From: an uncultured Flavobacteriaceae bacterium
GTDB taxonomy: Bacteria; Bacteroidota; Bacteroidia; Flavobacteriales; Flavobacteriaceae
DNA length: 9,221 bases
Direction of reading: 5' to 3'
Assembly: GCA_938018045.1 (NCBI GenBank)
Contig: CALIIP010000083.1
Coordinates: 1-9,221, forward strand
Shown: one piece after another, positions 6,173-9,221 of the stretch
Layout of the letters: every line of letters starts with the position of its first letter
Position numbering within the stretch: the stretch's first letter is position 1
Translations under genes and position numbers: made by a program
The notes under the pieces: model-generated
The model's database searches: none
Seen by the model: the letters and a program-made list of their open reading frames with translations, nothing else
What the model was told of the DNA's origin: nothing

Positions 6173-7870
6173 TTATATAATTTCAACAAACAAGCCTTCG
6201 TCTGTTTTCTCAACTTTAGCAAGCTTATTTTTAGTTAGACCTTTAATAGTTTTATCCCATTTTTTGTTTGATAAACCACTTTGAATTTTTAACTCATTTA
6301 AATCAATCTTTTCTACTTTTTGAATGATAGCAAGAACCATTTTCTCTTCATCATTCAAATTAATTGCCTGTGAGGCTCTCACCTCAGGTTTCATCTGAGG
6401 AAATAGTAATACTTCTTGAATGGATTGATTGTTTGTTAGGAACATAATTAAACGGTCCATTCCAATTCCTAAACCTGATGTTGGAGGCATACCGTATTCT
6501 AAAGCACGTAAAAAGTCTTCATCAATAAATTCCGTTGCTTCATCATCTCCTTTTTCAGAGAGTTTCAATTGCGCCTCAAAGCGCTCTCGTTGATCGATAG
6601 GATCATTTAATTCTGAATAAGCATTTGCAATTTCTTTTCCACAAATCATCAATTCAAAACGCTCTGTTAATTCAGGATTGTCTCTATGCTCTTTACAAAG
6701 CGGACTCATTTCCTTAGGGTAATCTATAATATAAGTAGGATTTATATAATTAGGCTCACATTTTTCACCGAAAATTTCATCAATCAACTTTCCTTTCCCC
6801 ATTGTTCCATCCACTTCAATTCCCATTGATTTTGCAGCAGTAAATAATTCTCCTTCTGATTTTCCATCAATATCAAAATCGGTATAATCAATTATAGCTT
6901 GACGCATTGTTACACGTTTGTAAGGTGCTTTAAAATCTATTTTATGTTCTCCAAAAGTTGCTTCAGAAGTTCCGTTTACAGCAATTGCACAATGTTCTAG
7001 TAGTTTTTCTGTAAACTCCATCATCCAATTATAATCTTTGTAAGCTACATAGATTTCCATCATTGTAAACTCAGGATTGTGCGTTCTGTCCATTCCTTCA
7101 TTTCGGAATGTTTTTGCAAACTCATATACTCCATCAAAACCACCAATTAATACCTTTTTAAGATATAATTCACATGCAATTCGCATATACATTTGTACAT
7201 CTAAACTGTTGTGATGTGTAATAAATGGGCGAGCAGCAGCACCTCCAGGAATTGGTTGTAAAATTGGAGTTTCAACTTCCATATAACCAGCATCGTTGAA
7301 AAAACTACGCATTGCAGCAAATAATTTCGATCTTTTTACAAATACTTCTTTTACATGTGGATTTACAACTAAATCAACATAACGTTGACGGTAACGCATT
7401 TCTGCATCAGTAAATGCATCATAAGTAACACCATCTTTTACTTTTGGTAATGGTAAAGGTTTTAATGCTTTAGTTAGTAATTTGAATTCTTTAACGCGTA
7501 CAGAAATTTCACCAACTTGTGTTGTGAATAAATCGCCTTCAATTCCTATGAAGTCACCTAAATCAAGTAATTTTTTATAGACTTCATTGTAAAGTGTTTT
7601 GTCTTCTCCTGTACAAATTTCATCACGATTGAAATAGATTTGTATGCGACCTTCAGAATCTTGTAATTGTGCAAAAGAGGCTTTCCCTTGAATGTTTTTA
7701 GCCATCAATCTACCAGCAATAATCACTTTCTTGCCTTCTTTATACTGTTTCTTTATCTGTTTTGAATTACTATTCAACGGAAATAAATCCGCAGGATATG
7801 GGTTAATTCCCAAAGCACGTAATCGTACTAGTTTTTCTCTTCTTACTAATTCTAATTCAGATAATTGCAT
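6173..7870 (-). CDS. lysS: Lysyl-tRNA synthetase, class II, with C-terminal winged-helix-like extension
   Basis: LysRS charges tRNA-Lys with lysine in the cytoplasm. The 565-residue protein has an N-terminal OB-fold anticodon-binding domain (about 48-140, starting VIIAGRLMAKN) and a class II catalytic core. Motif 1 lies near 190-207 (GYMEVETPIL), motif 2 at 255-272 (FRNEGMDRTHNPEF) and motif 3 at 467-490 (GLGIGMDRL to LLFPQM). The usual bacterial LysRS of about 500 residues ends soon after motif 3. Here about 65 further residues (503-565) follow, with LNELKIQSGLSNKKWDKTIK then LAKVEKTDEGLFVEI, a pattern like a winged helix-turn-helix. Such longer LysRS forms are, as I recall, common in Flavobacteriia. 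The ATG has a TATCTTTG promoter box 23 bp upstream, so the leader is short. Confidence 0.97.
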   Translation of the reverse strand: MQLSELELVRREKLVRLRALGINPYPADLFPLNSNSKQIKKQYKEGKKVIIAGRLMAKNIQGKASFAQLQDSEGRIQIYFNRDEICTGEDKTLYNEVYKKLLDLGDFIGIEGDLFTTQVGEISVRVKEFKLLTKALKPLPLPKVKDGVTYDAFTDAEMRYRQRYVDLVVNPHVKEVFVKRSKLFAAMRSFFNDAGYMEVETPILQPIPGGAAARPFITHHNSLDVQMYMRIACELYLKKVLIGGFDGVYEFAKTFRNEGMDRTHNPEFTMMEIYVAYKDYNWMMEFTEKLLEHCAIAVNGTSEATFGEHKIDFKAPYKRVTMRQAIIDYTDFDIDGKSEGELFTAAKSMGIEVDGTMGKGKLIDEIFGEKCEPNYINPTYIIDYPKEMSPLCKEHRDNPELTERFELMICGKEIANAYSELNDPIDQRERFEAQLKLSEKGDDEATEFIDEDFLRALEYGMPPTSGLGIGMDRLIMFLTNNQSIQEVLLFPQMKPEVRASQAINLNDEEKMVLAIIQKVEKIDLNELKIQSGLSNKKWDKTIKGLTKNKLAKVEKTDEGLFVEII

Positions 7871-7892
7871 ATTATTACTAATTTATTGATCG

Positions 7893-7900
7893 CAAAGATA
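7893..7900 (-). promoter_or_regulatory. lysS promoter -7 box (TATCTTTG)
   Basis: The minus strand reads TATCTTTGC, an exact match to TAnnTTTG, 22 bp before the lysS ATG. About 20 bases further upstream the minus strand reads GTGTGG, a weak -33 candidate. Transcription would start near 7886, leaving a leader of only about 16 bases. Confidence 0.65.
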
Positions 7901-7969
7901 CAATCAATTCGGAAATAATCCACACTATAAAAAAGAATTCAAAAAAAGTGAAATGATTGTAAAAAGATG

Positions 7970-7977
7970 TATTTTTG
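7970..7977 (+). promoter_or_regulatory. -7 promoter box (TATTTTTG) for a candidate small RNA
   Basis: TATTTTTG is an exact TAnnTTTG match on the + strand, where no protein gene follows for over 750 bp. The expected start, near 7982-7985, coincides with the first hairpin of the candidate RNA. A good -33 TTG at about 19 bases is missing (GTG at 7948-7950; a TTG at 7957 is too close). Confidence 0.5.
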
Positions 7978-7980
7978 TAG

Positions 7981-8083
7981 TCTACACGAAAGTGTAGAGT
8001 TGTGTTGTTTTGACGTTGTTGTGACGTCAAAAGGTTTTAATTAACCAATGGAAAGCTTCCCGAACTTCGGGACGCTTTTTTTG
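7981..8083 (+). ncRNA. Candidate structured small RNA of about 100 nt
   Basis: Between divergently facing lysS and the 3' end of the DUF456 gene lies a + strand unit with its own -7 box and terminator but no convincing ORF. It holds successive hairpins. First, TCTACAC/GTGTAGA closed by a GAAA (GNRA) tetraloop (7981-7998). Second, a perfect 9-bp stem TTTTGACGT/ACGTCAAAA (8008-8016/8024-8032). Third, a short GGTT/AACC stem (8033-8046). Last, the terminator hairpin with seven T. A 5' hairpin at the expected transcription start and an intrinsic terminator are typical of trans-acting small RNAs. I cannot assign it to a known family; flavobacterial motifs in Rfam such as Flavo-1 would be the first comparison. 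The only ORF is 25 codons (7967-8044) and overlaps the promoter. Confidence 0.5.
8052..8082 (+). terminator. Rho-independent terminator of the candidate small RNA
   Basis: Arms 8052-8063 (AAAGCTTCCCGA) and 8067-8078 (TCGGGACGCTTT) pair with one mismatch, and seven T follow the stem (8076-8082). The U-tract is on the + strand. In the minus direction only CTTT follows, so it would stop the DUF456 transcript less well. Confidence 0.85.
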
Positions 8084-8100
8084 TTTTATAGTAGTGTCTA

Positions 8101-8601
8101 TTAAAAGAAAAGATGCCTGTTTTCCCAAAATTTCGTGAAGTATAATCCAGTGAAAATTATACTGATTAAGAATTTTAATCCAGTTGAAAGCATAAAGCCA
8201 ATAAACGAGCCAAAGGCTGCTTTTACTGCTCTTGAACTATCTGTACTGTCATGAATCATTTCCCCTAGAAATGCACCTGCAAACGGACCTATAATGATCC
8301 CTAGAGGTCCTAAAAATAAAATTCCTACAATCAATCCAAAGACAGTTCCCCAAATACCGTATTTGCTTCCTCCAAATTTTTTTGTTCCCCAAGCCGGAAT
8401 GACGTAATCGAGTCCCCAAATAAGAATTGCAACTCCTAAGGTGATTCCTAGAAATGTGGAATCCATTGGAATTACTTTGGTAAAGTGGAGTGTAAGTAGT
8501 CCAATCCATCCAGTAATAGGTCCAGGAAGAACTGGTAAAAATGAGCCAATAATTCCGAGTAATATGAAAAAGAAGCCTAAAAAAAGTAAGAAAATATCCA
8601 T
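8101..8601 (-). CDS. DUF456 family membrane protein
   Basis: This 166-residue, very hydrophobic and glycine-rich protein matches the DUF456 pattern: an N-terminal LGIIGSFLPVLPGPITGWIGLL-type segment (about 15-37), a second helix near 50-70, a charged GTKKFGGSKYGIWGT loop (72-86), then glycine-rich helices with GPLGIIIGPFAGAFLGE (98-114). A final helix spans about 130-155. It should sit in the inner membrane; the family has no established function. The ATG start fits the helix pattern. It is divergent from the BlaI-type gene, and the triple operator ends 64 bp upstream of its ATG. Co-regulation by that repressor is therefore possible, but I see no clear -7 box on this strand. Confidence 0.9.
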   Translation of the reverse strand: MDIFLLFLGFFFILLGIIGSFLPVLPGPITGWIGLLTLHFTKVIPMDSTFLGITLGVAILIWGLDYVIPAWGTKKFGGSKYGIWGTVFGLIVGILFLGPLGIIIGPFAGAFLGEMIHDSTDSSRAVKAAFGSFIGFMLSTGLKFLISIIFTGLYFTKFWENRHLFF

Positions 8602-8665
8602 GTAATTGTATTGTGTTTAATGTTTACACTAGCAATATAGCAATAACCATGCTAAAATATTTTTC

Positions 8666-8681
8666 AACTAAAAAATTAGTT
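8666..8681. promoter_or_regulatory. Operator dyad 1 (AACTAA-AAAA-TTAGTT)
   Basis: First of three copies of the 16-bp dyad AACTAA-N4-TTAGTT in the divergent intergenic region. Together with dyad 2 it forms a perfect 34-bp palindrome (8666-8699). It covers the upstream promoter region of the BlaI-type gene and is the copy nearest the DUF456 gene. Confidence 0.75.
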
Positions 8682-8683
8682 TA

Positions 8684-8699
8684 AACTAATTTTTTAGTT
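8684..8699. promoter_or_regulatory. Operator dyad 2 (AACTAA-TTTT-TTAGTT)
   Basis: Second copy of the dyad, 18 bp centre to centre from dyad 1 and its mirror image. Its last base is the first base of the -7 box, so bound repressor would block RNA polymerase. Confidence 0.75.
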
Positions 8700-8706
8700 A
8701 CATTTG
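8699..8706 (+). promoter_or_regulatory. -7 promoter box (TACATTTG) of the BlaI/M56 operon
   Basis: TACATTTG matches TAnnTTTG and lies between operator dyads 2 and 3. Transcription would begin near 8711-8714, giving a leader of about 25 bases before the ATG at 8737. The -33 position falls inside dyad 1. Confidence 0.65.
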
Positions 8707-8714
8707 TATTGTTA

Positions 8715-8730
8715 AACTAAAAGATTAGTT
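8715..8730. promoter_or_regulatory. Operator dyad 3 (AACTAA-AAGA-TTAGTT)
   Basis: Third copy of the dyad, 31 bp centre to centre from dyad 2 (about three helical turns). It lies at or just after the expected transcription start and ends six bases before the repressor ATG. Both 6-base arms are intact. Confidence 0.75.
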
Positions 8731-8736
8731 GAAATT

Positions 8737-9108
8737 ATGACAAAACAATTAACAAAAGCAGAAGAGCAGTTGATGCAAGTTTTATGGCAACTTGAAGAAG
8801 CATCGGTAAAAGAAATTATTGATGAATTACCATCTCCAAAGCCAGCATACAACACTGTTTCTACGATAATTAGGATATTGGAAACCAAAGAATTTGTATC
8901 ACATACTACAAAAGGTAGAGGATATATCTATCATCCAATTATCAAAAAAACGGACTATACAAACCAAAGTTTACACAAGTTGGTAGATGGTTATTTTGAA
9001 GGTTCATTTAAGAGTATGGTATCTTTTTTCGTAAAGAAAAATGATGTCGACATAAAAGAATTGGAGACTATTTTAGAGTTAATTAATGACAAAAAGACAG
9101 AAAAATGA
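8737..9108 (+). CDS. BlaI/MecI/CopY family transcriptional repressor
   Basis: This 123-residue winged-helix repressor has the standard family size. The N-terminal DNA-binding domain (1-70) begins LTKAEEQLMQVLWQLEEAS and carries the recognition-helix region PKPAYNTVSTIIRILETKEFV (35-54) and the wing GRGYIYHPI (60-68). The C-terminal helices (75-120) form the dimerisation part; the SFF at 96-98 lies near where BlaI/MecI proteins are cut on induction. Its promoter carries three matching dyads, so it very likely represses itself and the M56 gene. It overlaps that gene by 4 bp (ATGA), as expected for a coupled repressor/sensor-protease pair. No beta-lactamase is in the window; in Bacteroidota such pairs often control other targets. 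Confidence 0.95.
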   Translation: MTKQLTKAEEQLMQVLWQLEEASVKEIIDELPSPKPAYNTVSTIIRILETKEFVSHTTKGRGYIYHPIIKKTDYTNQSLHKLVDGYFEGSFKSMVSFFVKKNDVDIKELETILELINDKKTEK

Positions 9109-9221
9109 TAAATTATATAATTCAAGTAGTACTTTTCCAAGTATTGTTTCTCGCAGTTTATGACTTGTTTTTAAAGAAAGAAACCTTTTTTAAATGGAAT
9201 AGAGTCTATTTATTGGCAACG
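9105..9221 (+). CDS. M56 family (BlaR1-like) sensor metalloprotease, N-terminus only
   Basis: The ATG at 9105 overlaps the stop of the repressor gene (ATGA), and the frame stays open for 39 codons to the window edge. The peptide starts MINYIIQVVLFQVLFLAVYD, a first transmembrane helix, followed by the charged loop LKKETFFKWNRVYLLAT. This opening is characteristic of Bacteroidota M56/BlaR1-like proteins. The zinc motif HExxH and any C-terminal sensor or TonB-like domain lie outside the window. The family senses an envelope signal and inactivates the cognate BlaI-type repressor by proteolysis. Confidence 0.85.
   Translation, partial: MINYIIQVVLFQVLFLAVYDLFLKKETFFKWNRVYLLAT

Noticed and set aside
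7692..7889. 65-codon ORF antisense to the lysS start
   Set aside because: It lies almost wholly inside lysS on the opposite strand, runs through the lysS promoter and has no protein-like features.
7967..8044. 25-codon ORF on + strand (MYFCSLHESVELCCF...)
   Set aside because: It begins before the predicted transcription start, overlaps the -7 box and is threaded through strong hairpins. It has no recognisable features and is more likely chance within an RNA gene.
8249..8509. 86-codon ORF inside the DUF456 gene in another frame
   Set aside because: It is contained in a clear membrane-protein gene, and its composition (many Arg, Asn, Ser) is that of a frame shadow.
8101..9221. Beta-lactam resistance locus
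   Set aside because: The BlaI/M56 pair alone does not indicate resistance. No beta-lactamase or PBP2a gene is visible, and such pairs in Bacteroidota often regulate other genes.

Overview
This AT-rich window (estimated by eye at roughly two thirds A+T) comes from a member of the Bacteroidota, most likely Flavobacteriaceae. The signs are TAnnTTTG-type -7 promoter boxes, A-rich start contexts without clear Shine-Dalgarno sites, lipoproteins and small secreted proteins with flavobacterial signal peptides, a lysyl-tRNA synthetase with an extra C-terminal domain, and a BlaI/M56 pair. The gene content is mostly chromosomal housekeeping. I see no phage, IS element, CRISPR array, rRNA or tRNA.

Layout. 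At 2-2268 (+) there is a compact operon: the 3' part of a PLP-dependent ACC deaminase/D-cysteine desulfhydrase-type gene, a CPBP (CAAX-like) membrane protease, and a lipoprotein N-acetylglucosaminidase with a LysM domain that overlaps the protease gene by 11 bp. A REP-like palindrome and a bidirectional terminator separate it from a convergent, very basic Spy/CpxP-like secreted protein (2384-2851, -). Divergent from that is a lipoprotein peptidase of the M49 (dipeptidyl peptidase III) type carrying the short zinc motif HEVAH (2944-4596, +). A secreted protein of unknown function with a possible CsgG/LpoB-like core follows (4718-5356, +). It converges on a small secreted protein with one FG-GAP/calcium-loop motif (5479-5913, -). 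Then come lysS (6173-7870, -), an intergenic stretch that looks like a small RNA gene on the + strand (about 7981-8083), a DUF456 membrane protein (8101-8601, -), and a divergent BlaI/MecI-family repressor (8737-9108, +) overlapping the start of an M56 BlaR1-like sensor protease that runs off the window.

How the parts work together. The first operon pairs a membrane protease with a peptidoglycan hydrolase. The right-hand edge is a repressor/antirepressor module. Its promoter carries three copies of one dyad, AACTAA-N4-TTAGTT, two of which form a perfect 34-bp palindrome, so autoregulation is very likely. The two least ordinary signals are this operator array and the candidate structured RNA upstream of lysS.

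No gene-free stretch exceeds 300 bases. The longest gaps are 5914-6172 (a promoter and a lysS terminator) and 7871-8100 (lysS promoter plus the candidate RNA).
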